Part shown: positions 63,730 through 64,000 of the stretch, in pieces
How the letters are laid out: the number at the start of each line of letters is the position of its first letter
Position numbering within the stretch: position 1 is the first letter of the stretch
Assembly (NCBI RefSeq): GCF_900105945.1
Contig: NZ_FNSO01000004.1
Coordinates: 1,302,001 to 1,366,000, forward strand
Length of the DNA: 64,000 nucleotides
Direction: 5' to 3'
Source: Amycolatopsis tolypomycina
GTDB lineage: Bacteria; Actinomycetota; Actinomycetes; Mycobacteriales; Pseudonocardiaceae
Position numbers and translations under genes: made by a program
The notes under the pieces: model-generated
What the model was told of the DNA's origin: nothing
The model's input: only the letters and a program-made list of their open reading frames with translations
The model's database searches: none

Positions 63730-64000
63730 TCAGGGGCGGATGACCTCGGCGATCGCGTCGATGCCGCGGTCCAGTTCCGCGCGGGTGATCACCAGCGGCG
63801 GGGCCACCCGCAGGGTGCGCTCGTGCGTCTCCTTGCACAGCACGCCCCGCGCCATCAGGGCCTCCGACGCCGCCCGGCCCGAGGGGCCGCCGGGGGCGAT
63901 GTCGATGCCCGCCCACAGGCCTCGGCCGCGGACCTCCGACAGGCCGTGGCCGACCAGCTCGTTCAGCCGGCTGTGCAGGTGGGCGCCCAGCTCGGTCGCC
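63730..64000 (-). CDS. rocD: Ornithine aminotransferase, C-terminal part (start beyond the window)
   Basis: Only the last ~89 residues are in the window, with the stop at 63730. EVRGRGLWAGIDIAPG, ARGVLCKETHERTLRVAPPL and VITRAELDRGIDAIAEVI match the C-terminal domain of class III pyridoxal-phosphate aminotransferases, most like ornithine-oxo-acid transaminase. It would make glutamate semialdehyde from ornithine, the substrate of PruA encoded 18 kb away. Confidence 0.85.
   Translation of the reverse strand, partial: ATELGAHLHSRLNELVGHGLSEVRGRGLWAGIDIAPGGPSGRAASEALMARGVLCKETHERTLRVAPPLVITRAELDRGIDAIAEVIRP

Overview
The window is about 70% G+C, densely packed, and rich in GTG starts and 4-base start/stop overlaps. 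The actinobacterial gene set (coproporphyrin-type heme synthesis, PucR-controlled proline catabolism, mycothiol-type DinB protein, Asp23/AmaP cluster, ECF42 sigma with a DGPF protein, NHEJ polymerase and ligase) points to a Pseudonocardiaceae-like actinomycete, plausibly Amycolatopsis. The genus is an inference; no rRNA marker is present. I see no rRNA, tRNA or CRISPR.

Layout. 1-5.9 kb: end of a PHP-type metallohydrolase, a small membrane-anchored protein, a fadA-fadB beta-oxidation pair with a palindrome in its promoter, and a polytopic membrane protein. 6.0-9.4 kb: three translationally coupled paralogues of an unrecognised family (Cys/His-rich N-terminal module plus a propeller-like domain; the last copy lacks the Cys module). 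9.4-17.5 kb: a five-gene coupled operon (permease, two DUF1989 proteins, urea/guanidine carboxylase, allophanate hydrolase), best read as guanidine or urea nitrogen assimilation. 17.6-22.6 kb: TetR regulator with its own palindrome, a TPR protein, a zinc-ribbon protein, RNase D and an orphan response regulator. 23.3-24.7 kb: a complete IS481-family element inserted in a hairpin. 24.7-29.9 kb: DUF3000, hemE, hemY/cgoX, hemQ/chdC and a CoA-transferase.

30.0-33.1 kb holds the most interesting locus: two membrane proteins with Gly/Ser/Cys tails, an MNIO (DUF692) enzyme and a small partner protein in one overlapping operon. It looks like a post-translational cysteine-modification system whose substrate is a membrane protein. 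33.2-36.4 kb: msrB, a small membrane protein, a PASTA-less Ser/Thr kinase with no canonical start codon, and a TVP38/DedA-like protein. 36.5-37.8 kb: an IS110-family element directly ahead of an NHEJ polymerase gene. 38.8-42.5 kb: exported protein, DUF6221, a luciferase-like oxidoreductase, a frameshifted P-loop kinase and a DinB/MDMPI protein.

42.5-48.2 kb: divergent PucR regulator and pruA; a second IS110-family element separates pruA from proline dehydrogenase, which ends in a strong terminator. 48.2-53.4 kb: thioredoxin, DUF2630, DGPF protein plus ECF42 sigma, a lipoprotein hydrolase-like protein lacking its nucleophile, and an ATP-dependent ligase. 53.6-57.5 kb: Asp23/AmaP envelope-stress-like cluster with its sigma factor and a pyrimidine reductase. 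57.6-64 kb: ZapE-like ATPase, unknown protein, PAP2 phosphatase, D-amino-acid oxidase-like enzyme, Tat-exported GH5-like hydrolase, DUF2252 and the C-terminus of ornithine aminotransferase.

Two dispersed repeat families occur between genes: near-perfect palindromes around TCATGAACGACTCTTTCATGA (three copies, one variant) and arrays of 21-base units containing CGCGTGATTGG (two loci). A 45-base duplication of the 3' end of the AmaP-like gene flanks the second array.
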